Shown one piece after another: positions 35,157 to 44,010 of a DNA stretch of 64,000 nt. The DNA is from Ramlibacter tataouinensis TTB310 (GTDB lineage: Bacteria; Pseudomonadota; Gammaproteobacteria; Burkholderiales; Burkholderiaceae_C): NCBI RefSeq assembly GCF_000215705.1, contig NC_015677.1:372001-436000 (forward strand), given 5' to 3'. The position numbers and the translations under genes were made by a program. The notes under the pieces are model-generated. The model did not search any database. It saw only the letters and a program-made list of their open reading frames with translations, and had not been told where the DNA came from. Numbering within the stretch: position 1 is the first letter of the stretch; each line of letters begins with the position of its first letter.

Positions 35157-36146
35157 ATGCGCGCCAGCCGGCTCCTGTCGATCCAGATGCTGCTGGAGAC
35201 GCGCGGCCGGATGAGCGCGCCGGCGCTGGCCGAAGCGCTCGAAATCTCCGTGCGCACGCTGTACCGCGACATCGACGAGCTCACGGCGGCCGGCGTGCCC
35301 GTCTACGCCGAGCGCGGGCGCGCAGGGGGCTTCCAGCTCCTGCCCGGCTGGCGCACCACGCTGACCGGCCTGACGCCCGCCGAGGCGCAGGCGGTGTTCC
35401 TCGGCGGGCTGGGCGGGCCCGCCGGCGAGCTGGGGCTGGGCCGGCAGGTGCAAAGCGCGCAGCTGAAGCTGCTGTCCGCGCTGCCGGCGGACTGGCGCGG
35501 CCATGCGCAGCGCGTGAGCACGCGCCTCCATCTGGATCCGGTCGACTGGTACCGCGAGCCGCCGCCCGCCGGCTGCCTGCCCACCGTGGCGGGCGCCGTG
35601 TGGGAGGAGCGCCAGCTGGAGATCGACTACGAGGGCTGGGTGCGCACCGCGCGGCAGGTGGTGCATCCCCTGGGGCTGGTGCTCAAGGCCGGCGTCTGGT
35701 ACCTGGTCGCCTCGCGCGAGCGGAAGGTCCGCACCTACCGGGTGGCCGGCATCCGGCAGGCGCGGGTGCTGGACGCGCGCTGCCGGCGGCCGCGCCGCTT
35801 CGACCTGGCCCGCCACTGGGCGCAGGCGGTCCGGCGGTTCGAGGTGGCGCTGTACGCCGGCCAGGCGGAGGTGCTGGCCACCGCGCAGGGCCTGGCGGAC
35901 CTGCGCCGGCAAAACGCCGCGGTGGCCCGCGCCCTGCAGGACGTGCACCCGCCGGCCGCGCCGGGCGCGCGCGTGAAGGTGCGCATCCCCACCGAGTCGG
36001 TGCAGCAGGCCGCCGGGCCGCTGATGCGGCTGGCCCCCGAGGTGGAGGTGCTCACGCCCGTGCAGCTGCGCCAGGCGATCGCGGACCGCCTCCACGCCGC
36101 GGCCGAACGCTATGGGCTGGGGGGCCCAGCGTGCGGCCGACCTTGA
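35157..36146 (+). CDS. YafY-type HTH/WYL domain transcriptional regulator
   Basis: A 329-residue regulator. Residues 1-60 form a DeoR-like winged helix (RLLSIQMLLETRGRMSAPAL, then ALEISVRTLYRDIDELTAAG, the recognition helix). GRAGGFQLLPGWRTTLTGL is the wing typical of YafY proteins. Residues about 140-225 are the WYL domain (RQLEIDYEGWV, HPLGLVLKAGVWYLVASRE). WYL domains bind small ligands or nucleic acid. It is divergent from NIPSNAP-LysE, which it probably controls. Its last 37 nt overlap the PfpI remnant. Confidence 0.88.
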   Translation: MRASRLLSIQMLLETRGRMSAPALAEALEISVRTLYRDIDELTAAGVPVYAERGRAGGFQLLPGWRTTLTGLTPAEAQAVFLGGLGGPAGELGLGRQVQSAQLKLLSALPADWRGHAQRVSTRLHLDPVDWYREPPPAGCLPTVAGAVWEERQLEIDYEGWVRTARQVVHPLGLVLKAGVWYLVASRERKVRTYRVAGIRQARVLDARCRRPRRFDLARHWAQAVRRFEVALYAGQAEVLATAQGLADLRRQNAAVARALQDVHPPAAPGARVKVRIPTESVQQAAGPLMRLAPEVEVLTPVQLRQAIADRLHAAAERYGLGGPACGRP

Positions 36147-36337
36147 ACGGCCGCACGCGCGCCGGCAGCGGCGAAGGCGTTGGCAATCTCCTGGTTGAAC
36201 GTGGGCAGGTCCTGCGGGCCGCGCGAGGTCACCAGTTGCCCGTCAGATACGCAGGCCCGGTCAATCCAGCGGGCGCTCGCGTTCTCGAAGCCATCGGTGG
36301 CGACCAACGCGATCCGCAGGTGATCCAGGCTTTTCAT
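36110..36337 (-). pseudogene. PfpI/DJ-1 family protein with large in-frame internal deletion
   Basis: A 75-residue open frame made of both ends of a PfpI/YhbO-type protein. RIALVATDGFE (residues 8-18) is the normal N-terminal strand. It runs directly into NASARWIDRACVSDGQLVTS and RGPQDLPTFNQEIANAF, which correspond to the last about 40 residues of PfpI proteins (NAGAxWVDxEVVVDxxLVTS, RxPDDLPAFNxxM). The whole catalytic middle, including the nucleophile-elbow Cys (AICHG), is missing, about 110-130 residues. The frame is preserved. It may be dead or a recently shortened gene. Confidence 0.72.
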
Positions 36338-36353
36338 GCGGGCTCCTCGTCCC

Positions 36354-37220
36354 TCAAGTGGCGTGGTGCCTGACCAGGAAGTCCCTGCTCAGCGTGACGA
36401 CCTCGTCCAGGTGTGTCTCCAGCAGCCAGTGACCGCCGTCCAGCAGGTGGAGCTGGGCATCGGGCAGATCGCGCAGGTAGGCACGCGCCGACGCCTGCGG
36501 CATATAGCCATCCTGCGGTCCCCACACGATCAAGGCCGGCGGGCGGTGCTCGCGCAGGTACGACTGGTATCTTGGAAACCAGTTGAGGTTTTCCTTGAGC
36601 CCGAACAGCACGTCGGCCGCGATCTGCCGGCGCCGCTCGGTCATCAAGGCCCAATGCAGCTCCCAAAGGTCCGGCGACAGCAGGGGCGCCAGCTGCGGCC
36701 CCACGTCGTTGAGGAATTCGGCCTTGAATTCCTCTTTGGTGACGTGCTGCAGCAGTTCGCGGCGTGCGTGGTCCTCCGGCAGCTCGAAAACCTGTTTCAG
36801 GCCCTCGTACTTGGGGCCCAGTGCATCTTCATAGATGTCGCCGTTCTGGATGATCAGGGCGGCTATGCGCTGGGGCACCCGCATCGCGAGCCGCAGCCCG
36901 ATCTGCGAGCCGAAATCGTGCAGGTACAGCGCAAACCGCCCGACGCCGAGGTGGTCCAGGAAGCGTTGCAGGAAATCGGCATAACCGGTGAAGCTGTAGT
37001 CAAAGCCCTGCGGCGTGGCGCTGTAGCCGGTGCCGGGAAAGTCCGGCGCCAGCAGCCGCCACCGGTCGCCCAGCGCGCCCATGAAATTCCTGAATTCATA
37101 GGACGAGGAAGGGTATCCATGCGGCAGCAGCAGGACGGGGGCGCCGGGTGACCCGGCCTCTCGGTAGAAGACATCGGTCCCGTTCAGGACCAATCGTGAA
37201 TGCCTTACGGTCGTTTTCAT
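36354..37220 (-). CDS. alpha/beta hydrolase, epoxide hydrolase / haloalkane dehalogenase type
   Basis: A 288-residue enzyme. LLPHGYPSSSYEFRNFM gives the HGxP oxyanion motif. The nucleophile elbow is LYLHDFGSQIG, so the nucleophile is Asp102 rather than Ser, as in epoxide hydrolases and haloalkane dehalogenases. IVWGPQDGYMP supplies a later acid and LLDGGHWLLETH the catalytic His. ATG start gives MKTTVRHSRL. It ends 16 nt before the PfpI remnant and has a divergently unrelated AraC gene upstream on the same strand. Base composition looks less GC-rich than its neighbours. Confidence 0.82.
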   Translation of the reverse strand: MKTTVRHSRLVLNGTDVFYREAGSPGAPVLLLPHGYPSSSYEFRNFMGALGDRWRLLAPDFPGTGYSATPQGFDYSFTGYADFLQRFLDHLGVGRFALYLHDFGSQIGLRLAMRVPQRIAALIIQNGDIYEDALGPKYEGLKQVFELPEDHARRELLQHVTKEEFKAEFLNDVGPQLAPLLSPDLWELHWALMTERRRQIAADVLFGLKENLNWFPRYQSYLREHRPPALIVWGPQDGYMPQASARAYLRDLPDAQLHLLDGGHWLLETHLDEVVTLSRDFLVRHHAT

Positions 37221-37323
37221 GGCGCGCGTGTTGCTTCGATCACTGGAAATCGGAGGGCAAATGGAGAAAAGAGGGGGCAGAGGGTGCCCGGCTCGGGCCG
37301 AGGCGCCTGCAACCGGATCCATG

Positions 37324-38241
37324 CTAGCCGCGCGGCTTTCGCGTGGCTTGTATGGAATTGCGCAGTTGCGATGCGGCAGCGCGTGTCAGCGCCGACCGGA
37401 GGGCGGAAGGCGGGGCGCCGAAGGCCTGGCGGACGCTGTGGGTCAGGTGCGCGTGGTCAGAGAAGCCCACGTCGGCGGCGAGCCGGGTAAGGTCGGACTC
37501 GCCGCCTTCCAGGGCGTCGAGCACCCGCGCCAGCCTGACGTGCAGGCGGTAGCGGGTGATCGTCATGCCCGTCGCCTGCCTGAACAGGCGGGTCAGGTGG
37601 AAGGGCGTGCATTGCGCGTGCAGTGCCAAGGCAGGCAGGCTGTGCCTGAAGGCCGATTCTGTGGAGACCAGCTCGCGGATGCGGCTGACGGCCTGCCACG
37701 CCCGTGCCGTGAGTTTCGGCAAGCCGGGCGGCGCATGTGCCAGGGTGCCGGCCTGCGCGGCCAGCAGGTACAGCGCCCGTTCCTCGCCTTCCATCGGGTC
37801 TAGGGCGCGTGCTGCCATGGACGAGCGCATCAATGCTGTCTCGAGCAGCACAGGCTGCGGCACCAGCAATCCCAATTCACGCCCGTTGGACCGGTCGCCG
37901 AACACCTCGCCGAGCAGGTCCTTGCCGAATTCGAGAAACAGCGATTCGTCGGGGTGTTCGGTGATGAATGGATGGCTCAGGCGAAAGGGCTGGTCGCCCC
38001 GGTACAGCACGCTGCTGCCCGGTTCGATGACCGCTGCCCGACGGTGGGCATGGTGCAGGTGGGTTCCGCGCCGGATGAAGGTCAGCGACGGGACGCCGTC
38101 GCCCAGCTCCTGCGAAACGTGCGCGGTCGAGGCGATCCCCTGGTAAGTCGACACCTGCACCAGCGTGCTGGCGAACAGCTTGTGGATTTGGTGGGTGCCC
38201 GGCCGCCATCGCGGCTTGCCGGCCGAGTCTGGGGCGCTCAC
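37324..38241 (-). CDS. AraC family transcriptional regulator
   Basis: A 305-residue regulator. The N-terminal about 165 residues form a sensor (GVPSLTFIRRGTHLHHAHRR, EPGSSVLYRGDQPFRLSHP). Residues about 205-295 hold the AraC DNA-binding domain (HSLPALALHAQCTPFHLTRL, FRQATGMTITRYRLHVRL, LTRLAADVGFSDHAHLTHSV). The GTG start overlaps the pldA stop (GTGA), so the gene is coupled to a phospholipase, an unusual pairing. Same-strand alpha/beta hydrolase lies 103 nt downstream and is a candidate target. Confidence 0.83.
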   Translation of the reverse strand: MSAPDSAGKPRWRPGTHQIHKLFASTLVQVSTYQGIASTAHVSQELGDGVPSLTFIRRGTHLHHAHRRAAVIEPGSSVLYRGDQPFRLSHPFITEHPDESLFLEFGKDLLGEVFGDRSNGRELGLLVPQPVLLETALMRSSMAARALDPMEGEERALYLLAAQAGTLAHAPPGLPKLTARAWQAVSRIRELVSTESAFRHSLPALALHAQCTPFHLTRLFRQATGMTITRYRLHVRLARVLDALEGGESDLTRLAADVGFSDHAHLTHSVRQAFGAPPSALRSALTRAAASQLRNSIQATRKPRG

Positions 38242-39431
38242 CAGTCCACCAGCGCCACTCCCAGGCTGAGCACGTTGCGCTTGCGGTTGTAGTCCAGCAT
38301 GCTGTCGCCATAGCCGCTGAAGTACTGCGCGTGGAAGCGCAGGTCGCCCAGCGGCCCGCCCTGGCCGCCCTTGCCCAGGGCGCGGAAGTACTCCAGCCGC
38401 AGCGAGCCCTTGCCCGACGAGCGCAGGTTGTGCCGCACCGTGGTGGCCACCGTGTCCAGCGGCGACATGTGCCAGAAGCCGGTCAGCTCGCTGCGTCCCA
38501 TGAAGTTGCTGATGTCCGGGTTGTCGTCGTTGCCGTTCTCGAACGCGCGCTTCCACACCCGCGCCTCGAGGCCGAAGCGGTTGTCCAGCTCGAAGCCGGC
38601 CATCGCATAGACGCGGTTCCAGCTGCGCGACTGCGGCAGCTGGCGGCCATTGGACTGGTGCGACACCCCCAGGCCGACGTGGCTGAACCGCCAGCCCAAG
38701 GGCAGCTGCAGCGCCGCCGGGTAGACGTACACGGCCTCGGGCTCGTAGTCGGTGGTGCGGAACGGCCGCGACAGCTCCGGGGTGAAGAACTGCCAGTACG
38801 ACTGCTGGGTGAAGCCCACCCACAGCGAGTCGCTGCGCACCGGGTCGCGGGCGGTGAGCAGGTTGGCCGCGATCTTGACGCGGGCCGACAGCTGGATGCG
38901 CGCCTCCGCGGTGCGGTAGGGCTCCTCGGCGTCGTCGCTGCGTCCGGGCGCCGGGGAGGTCGGCCGGCGGTTGACGCTGTCGGCCGCCACCACCGACGCC
39001 GAGATCGGCCGGTAGCCGCGCAGCTCGAAGGTGCCGCAGTCGGTGGCGCGTTCCAGCTCCCAGAAGCGCGACAGGCGCGAGTAGCGGTCGTCGCGGCAGC
39101 CGGCCTGGGCGCTGGCCACGACCGCCGGTTCGGCCGGCGGGATGGGCGCCGCCGCCGGGGCGGCGGCCCCGGGCGCTGGCGGCGGCGTGATGCCGGGCGC
39201 GGCCACCACCGCCGGAGTCGCCTGCTGGCGCAGCGCCCAGGTGTCGAAGCAGGCCAGCCGCGCCGCCGGCTCCTGGGTGGCGGCGCAGGACTGCCAGCTG
39301 TCGGTGGGGGCGGCCTGCGCGGCTGGGGTCTGCGCCGCCGCGGGTGCCAGGCCGGCCAGCGATGCGCCGGCGGCGCAGCTCAGCGTGGTCACGGCTCGGG
39401 CGATGGGGGAAGCGTTCGACTTGGGGGGCAT
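38238..39431 (-). CDS. pldA: outer-membrane phospholipase A1
   Basis: A 397-residue protein. A signal peptide (AGASLAGLAPAAAQ, cleavage near residue 34) is followed by a Pro/Ala-rich linker (about 70-110) and the OMPLA beta-barrel. GVSHQSNGR contains catalytic H258 and S260, and SWNRVY contains N272, exactly the His-Ser-Asn spacing of E. coli PldA (H142, S144, N156). It hydrolyses outer-membrane phospholipids when it dimerises with calcium. The extended, low-complexity N-terminus is longer than in enterobacteria but usual for Burkholderiales. ATG at MPPKSNASP is chosen. Confidence 0.92.
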   Translation of the reverse strand: MPPKSNASPIARAVTTLSCAAGASLAGLAPAAAQTPAAQAAPTDSWQSCAATQEPAARLACFDTWALRQQATPAVVAAPGITPPPAPGAAAPAAAPIPPAEPAVVASAQAGCRDDRYSRLSRFWELERATDCGTFELRGYRPISASVVAADSVNRRPTSPAPGRSDDAEEPYRTAEARIQLSARVKIAANLLTARDPVRSDSLWVGFTQQSYWQFFTPELSRPFRTTDYEPEAVYVYPAALQLPLGWRFSHVGLGVSHQSNGRQLPQSRSWNRVYAMAGFELDNRFGLEARVWKRAFENGNDDNPDISNFMGRSELTGFWHMSPLDTVATTVRHNLRSSGKGSLRLEYFRALGKGGQGGPLGDLRFHAQYFSGYGDSMLDYNRKRNVLSLGVALVDW

Positions 39432-39669
39432 GGAGGCTTTCGGTGCAAGCTCTGCAATACGCGAAGGTAGCAGCCGGCCGCTGGCGCGCTTGTAGGCCAA
39501 GGCCGGATGATCGCCCGCCGCAGCGGGCGGGAGGCCGCGCTTGTGTGACGTTTCGTTCTGCGGGTTAAACCTTAAGAAAACCAGCTCTTCACCATCCCAT
39601 CAGGAGCCGAGATACTGCGCGCCTCTCTCGTCGTTACTAAATGTAAATATCTCTGTGGGGCCACTCTCT
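39432..39669. promoter_or_regulatory. divergent spacer between pldA and PhnD-like gene
   Basis: A 238-nt spacer. The half near the binding-protein gene is clearly AT-richer than the surroundings (ttaaaccttaagaaaa at 39565-39580 and ttactaaatgtaaatat at 39634-39650), as expected of a promoter or regulator-binding region. I could not fix a -35/-10 pair with confidence. Confidence 0.4.
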
Positions 39670-40479
39670 ATGCGTTCATTCATTGCCACCCTCCTGTTCG
39701 CCCTTGCCGCCGGCCACGCCGCCGCGCAGGCGCCCGCTCCGCTGGTCTTTGCCGTGAACGAGGGCGCGACCTACCGCGTCAATCCCGGCGCCACGGCCGA
39801 GCGCTTCCACGACCTGGCCGAAGACCTGTCCCGGCTGATGAAGCGCAAGGTCCGCATCCAGCCCGTCGTCGACTACAAGGAACTGGTCGAGGGCCTGAAC
39901 GAGCAGCGCTACGACCTGGCCTACGTCCATCCGGCCCATCACTCGATCCGCGCCATGAGCAAGGGCTACCGGCTGGTGGCGCTGACCAAGGGCTTCACCG
40001 AGTACCGCGCCTCGTTCCTGGTGCCCGCGAACTCCCCGCTCAAGACCATCGCCGAGCTCAAGACCGCCAAGGTCGGCGCGCCCGACGAGGATTCGATCAC
40101 CTCGGTCATCATGCGGGCCACGCTGCGCGAAGCCCTGGGCGAGGTGCCCACCGTCTCGTACGTGCGCATGCAGGACGCGGTGCCGTTCATGGTCGAGCAT
40201 GGCCTGGTGGCCAGCGGCGTGACGGCCTCGCGTACCGTGGTGAAGGACTGGCAGGACAAGGGCGGCAAGGTCCTGTTCAGCAGCAAGCCCGTCCCGATCA
40301 AGCACATGATCGCCAGCCCCCGCATCAGCGACGCGCAGCGCGAGCAGCTCACCGCCTACTTCGTCGGCCTGGAGCAGAGCGCCGAAGGCAAGAAGCGCCT
40401 GGAAAACCTGAACGTCGGCGGCTTCGTGGAATTCGACCAGAACTCGCTCACCGGCATCGGCAAGTGGCTCGGCGTCTGA
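39670..40479 (+). CDS. PhnD-like phosphate/phosphonate ABC substrate-binding protein (orphan)
   Basis: A 269-residue periplasmic protein with signal peptide MRSFIATLLFALAAGHAAAQ. VFAVNEGATYRVNPGATAER, DLAYVHPAHHSIRAMSKGYR and VPANSPLKTIAELKTAKVGA match the PhnD/phosphite-binding (PF12974) family. No permease or ATPase gene is adjacent, so it either serves a distant transporter or acts as a sensor partner. The frame is open upstream, but the ATG at the signal peptide is right. Confidence 0.85.
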   Translation: MRSFIATLLFALAAGHAAAQAPAPLVFAVNEGATYRVNPGATAERFHDLAEDLSRLMKRKVRIQPVVDYKELVEGLNEQRYDLAYVHPAHHSIRAMSKGYRLVALTKGFTEYRASFLVPANSPLKTIAELKTAKVGAPDEDSITSVIMRATLREALGEVPTVSYVRMQDAVPFMVEHGLVASGVTASRTVVKDWQDKGGKVLFSSKPVPIKHMIASPRISDAQREQLTAYFVGLEQSAEGKKRLENLNVGGFVEFDQNSLTGIGKWLGV

Positions 40480-40492
40480 CCTGACGTTGGGT

Positions 40493-40918
40493 TCAGCGCG
40501 GCGCCGTACGGCGCAGCACGAAGGGCCGGGCGAGCTCCGTGCCCTCGGCCTCCCAGGTGCCGCGGATCTCGCGGCCGCAGGAGCCCTCGACCACTTCGCC
40601 CAGCCACGTCGCGGAGATGCGCGTGCCGTCGGCCGACTCTTCCATCGTGAACTCGCCGTCCTCCACGTCGCCCGCCACCTCGCTGCGGGCGCCGTTGCGG
40701 TTGACGGTGCCGCTGAAGCGGCCCTCCCAGCGCGGATTGCGCTCCAGCAGCACCGTGGCGCCCTGGGCCAGGCCCTCGAACTCGGCACGCCACCGGCCCA
40801 GCAGCTGCTCCGGCTTCAGCTCGGCGGCCCGGGGGCAGGTCCGGACCTTGGTTTGGGCCGCAGCCTGCACCGGTGCCAGGCAGGCAGCCATCAAAAGAAG
40901 GGCGATCGTGCGTTTCAT
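40493..40918 (-). CDS. secreted protein of unknown function
   Basis: A 141-residue protein with a signal peptide (MKRTIALLLMAACLAPVQAA, cleavage near AAAQ). The mature part is beta-rich (LGRWRAEFEGLAQGATVLLE, GRFSGTVNRNGARSEVAGDV, GTRISATWLGEVVEGSCGRE, IRGTWEAEG) with two Cys that could form a disulfide. The pattern resembles small lipocalin-like or DUF-type periplasmic proteins, but I do not recognise a family. Its start overlaps the helicase stop by ATGA. Confidence 0.78.
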   Translation of the reverse strand: MKRTIALLLMAACLAPVQAAAQTKVRTCPRAAELKPEQLLGRWRAEFEGLAQGATVLLERNPRWEGRFSGTVNRNGARSEVAGDVEDGEFTMEESADGTRISATWLGEVVEGSCGREIRGTWEAEGTELARPFVLRRTAPR

Positions 40919-43020
40919 GGTGTGCCGGCGGCGGCTTGCGCCGCGCTGTCCTGGGCCTTCCTGGCGAACTCCGCGCGCAGGGCCTTGAGCTTTTCGCGCG
41001 GGTCCTCGCGCGCGGTGGTCTTGTCCAGCGCCATCTCGGCGATGAAGCGGCTGGGCTGGGCCGCCACCATCTCGCGGCCCTTCTTGCGCTTCTTGGTCCA
41101 GCTCACGGCCAGCGAGCGCTGGGCGCGGGTGATGCCCACGTACATCAGCCGGCGCTCCTCCTGCAGGCGCTGCAGCAGGCCTTCGCTCATGGGCCCGTCG
41201 GCGCGTCCGGTCGGGTTGTCGTCGTCGCCCAGCTTGAACGGCAGCAGGCCCTCGACGCAGCCGACCAGCATCACGTGCGGCCATTCCAGGCCCTTGGCAG
41301 CGTGCAGCGTGGACAGGGTCACCACGTTCTGGTCCTTCTCGCGCTCGCTGATGGTGGACAAGAGGGCGATGGTCTGCGCCACCTCCAGCAGGTTCTTGCG
41401 CTCGCTGGCGACGGCCACGCCGGCGGCATCGTCGATCTGCCCGCCGCAGCGCTGCGCCATCCAGTCGCAGAACTCCAGCACGTGGGTCCAGCGGCTGGCC
41501 GCCAGCTTCTCGCTGTCCTCGCTGTCGTACAGGTGCTTCTCGTAGCCCATGTCCTTGAGCCAGTCGGCCAGGAAGGCGCGCGCGTCCTCGGCGCCCAGCG
41601 TATGGCGGGCGCGGTACGCCAGGTCGTTTACGTAGCGGCCGAACTCGTGCAGGCTGCCCACCGCCTTGGCCGGCAGCACCGAGCCCAGCGAGGAGGAGAA
41701 CAGCGCCTCGAACAGGCTCAGCTTGTACTGGCTGGCAAAGGTGCCCAGGTTCTGCAGCGTGGTGTGGCCGATGCCGCGCTTGGGCGTGGTCACCGCGCGC
41801 AGGAAGGCCGGGTCGTCGTCGTTGTTCACCCACAGCCGCAGCCAGGCGCACAGGTCGCGGATCTCGGCGCGGTCGAAGAAGCTCTGGCCCCCCGACACCT
41901 TGTAGGGGATCTGCGCCTTGCGCAGCGCCTGCTCGAACACCCGGGCCTGGTGGTTGGCGCGGTAGAGGATGGCGAAGTCCTTCCACTCCTTGTGCACGCT
42001 GCCGGCGCTCCCGGCCTCTGATCCGGCGCGGATCGACTGGATCCGCGCCACCGCGCGCTCGGCCTCGTGCTCCTCGCCGTCGGCGTCGACCACGCGCACC
42101 GGCTCGCCCTCGCCCAGCTCGGAGAACAGCGTCTTGGGGAACAGCTTGGGGTTGGGCTGGATGACGTTGTTGGCCGCGCGCAGGATGGCCGAGGTGGAGC
42201 GGTAGTTCTGCTCCAGCTTGATGACTTTGAGGTTGGGGTAGTCCTGCGGCAGCTTCTTCAGGTTGTCCAGCGTGGCGCCGCGCCAGCCGTAGATCGACTG
42301 GTCGTCGTCGCCCACCGCGGTGAAGCGGCCGCGCTCGCCCACCAGCAGCCGGAGCAGCTCGTACTGGGTGGCGTTGGTGTCCTGGTATTCGTCGACCAGC
42401 ACGTGGCCCAGGTTCTTCTGCCACTTCTCCCGAACCTCGGCGTGCTCGCGCAGCAGCTTGAGCGGCAGGCCGATCAGGTCATCGAAGTCCACGCTCTGGT
42501 AGGCGGTCAGGCGTTCCTCGTAGCGGGCCATGATGGTGGCGGTGACGCGCTCGTTGTCGTCCTTGGCCTGGGCCAGCGCCTGCGCCGCGTTCAGGCCCAT
42601 GTTCTTCCACAGGCTGATGGCCCATTGCCACTGGCGCGCGGTGGCGGCGTCGGTGGTGCCGCCAGCGTCCTTGAGGATGGAGGTGACGTTGTCACTGTCC
42701 AGGATGGAAAACTGGGGCTTCAGGCCCAGCGCCGCGCCATCCTGCCGCAGCAGGCGCACGCCCAATGCGTGGAAGGTGCAGATCACCACCTCCTTGGCGT
42801 CGCGGCCGATCAGCGACTTGGCGCGCTCGCGCATCTCGGCGGCCGCCTTGTTGGTGAAGGTGATGGCCAGGATGCGCCGGGCTTCGCAGCCGGCCTGGAT
42901 CAGCCGCGCGATCTTGTGCGTGATCACACGCGTCTTGCCCGATCCGGCGCCGGCCAGCACCAGGCAGGGCCCGTGCAGGTAGTTGACGGCTTCCTGTTGG
43001 GCGAGGTTGAGGCCGGACAT
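40915..43020 (-). CDS. rep: Rep/UvrD-family ATP-dependent DNA helicase
   Basis: A 701-residue SF1A helicase. LVLAGAGSGKTRVITHKIA is Walker A, DEYQDTN Walker B (motif II), AVGDDDQSIYGWRGA motif III, LEQNYRST motif IV, LSTLHAAKGLEWPHV motif V, and YVGITRAQRSL motif VI. Length and DDDQSIYGWRGA place it near Rep, which clears proteins ahead of replication forks. It translates 3'-5' on single strands. It is translationally coupled to a small secreted protein gene of unknown role. Confidence 0.93.
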   Translation of the reverse strand: MSGLNLAQQEAVNYLHGPCLVLAGAGSGKTRVITHKIARLIQAGCEARRILAITFTNKAAAEMRERAKSLIGRDAKEVVICTFHALGVRLLRQDGAALGLKPQFSILDSDNVTSILKDAGGTTDAATARQWQWAISLWKNMGLNAAQALAQAKDDNERVTATIMARYEERLTAYQSVDFDDLIGLPLKLLREHAEVREKWQKNLGHVLVDEYQDTNATQYELLRLLVGERGRFTAVGDDDQSIYGWRGATLDNLKKLPQDYPNLKVIKLEQNYRSTSAILRAANNVIQPNPKLFPKTLFSELGEGEPVRVVDADGEEHEAERAVARIQSIRAGSEAGSAGSVHKEWKDFAILYRANHQARVFEQALRKAQIPYKVSGGQSFFDRAEIRDLCAWLRLWVNNDDDPAFLRAVTTPKRGIGHTTLQNLGTFASQYKLSLFEALFSSSLGSVLPAKAVGSLHEFGRYVNDLAYRARHTLGAEDARAFLADWLKDMGYEKHLYDSEDSEKLAASRWTHVLEFCDWMAQRCGGQIDDAAGVAVASERKNLLEVAQTIALLSTISEREKDQNVVTLSTLHAAKGLEWPHVMLVGCVEGLLPFKLGDDDNPTGRADGPMSEGLLQRLQEERRLMYVGITRAQRSLAVSWTKKRKKGREMVAAQPSRFIAEMALDKTTAREDPREKLKALRAEFARKAQDSAAQAAAGTP

Positions 43021-43164
43021 GCGTGCGCGAGAAGGAAGAGGAGTACGGCGGGGCGAAGCGGCGGATGATACCGAGGATGGCTATGGCCGCTTGCGGCCGA
43101 CACGGAGGTCGCCCATCACGTGGGTCCAGATCGGGGCCTGACTGCTTCTGGTGCTACGCAATGC

Positions 43165-44010
43165 TCAGTTCCGCTCGCTCACGAGCCGGAACTTGCCAGC
43201 GTTGGCGGCGAGCCAGTCTTGCGCGAGCGGGCTGACCTCCTGGCCGGGGTGGAAATCGCGCCTCAGATAGGCGGACCAATGGCCGAACGCGTGCCGCAAA
43301 AGACCGCGTTTCCCGAAAAGGAAGCGGCCTGCGCTGACCCATGTGCGGCGACGCCACAGCGTGCGGTCGTTGCTCAGGTTGAATACGGTCTGGCGAAAGC
43401 AGTCAGTCGCAAAAACCACCGTCGCCACCAGCATCCACCAGCGGCGCCAGCCATGGCCGCCACCGATCTCCCTGTACACGTCGAACGCGATCGACTTGTG
43501 CTCGATTTCTTCGCAGGCATGCCACAACCAGAGCGACCTGAGACGCTCCTCGCAGCCGTCGAACACGTCCGGATGACACAGCAGCCATTGGCCCAGCAAC
43601 GCCGTGAAGTGTTCGTAGGCGACGGTCAGCGCGAGCTTGTGCCGCGCGGAAAATCCCTTGATCCGGCGGATCCGACGCTCAGCGCGAGGTATCCACCGAT
43701 TCGGCAAGCCCTGCCGTTCTAGCTGCGCATTGAACAGGCCGTGGATGCGCCGGTGTATGGCCTCCTGTGCGACGAAGCCTTGAATCGCTGCCTTCCGGCC
43801 ATCGCGCTTTTCCGGATGCAAGAGCGGGAGGCAATCGCGCACGGAGTCAATGAACAGCTGTTCGCCCGGAGGAAATCCTTGGGACAGCGCATTGAAGAAT
43901 GCCGTCCTGAAAGCATCACCCCCGCACCAGTGGCGCGCAATGGGTGTCTGGAGATCGACCGTCGGCTGCCGCGCGAGCGGTGCACTAGCGGCAACGGCCG
44001 GGTCGTTCAT
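43165..44010 (-). CDS. PF10118-type predicted metal-dependent hydrolase (ferritin-like motifs)
   Basis: A 281-residue, helix-rich, soluble protein of the Metal_hydrol (PF10118) group. GFVAQEAIHRRIHG contains an ExxH pair, TVAYEHFTALLGQ a Glu, and LWHACEEIEHKSIAFDVYRE a second ExxH: the layout of a four-helix diiron or metal site. One hydrophobic stretch (WMLVATVVFATDC) may touch the membrane. Third gene of a tightly coupled unit; its start overlaps the previous stop (ATGA). No member has, to my knowledge, a proven reaction. Codon use here is less GC-rich than in the flanking helicase gene. Confidence 0.8.
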   Translation of the reverse strand: MNDPAVAASAPLARQPTVDLQTPIARHWCGGDAFRTAFFNALSQGFPPGEQLFIDSVRDCLPLLHPEKRDGRKAAIQGFVAQEAIHRRIHGLFNAQLERQGLPNRWIPRAERRIRRIKGFSARHKLALTVAYEHFTALLGQWLLCHPDVFDGCEERLRSLWLWHACEEIEHKSIAFDVYREIGGGHGWRRWWMLVATVVFATDCFRQTVFNLSNDRTLWRRRTWVSAGRFLFGKRGLLRHAFGHWSAYLRRDFHPGQEVSPLAQDWLAANAGKFRLVSERN

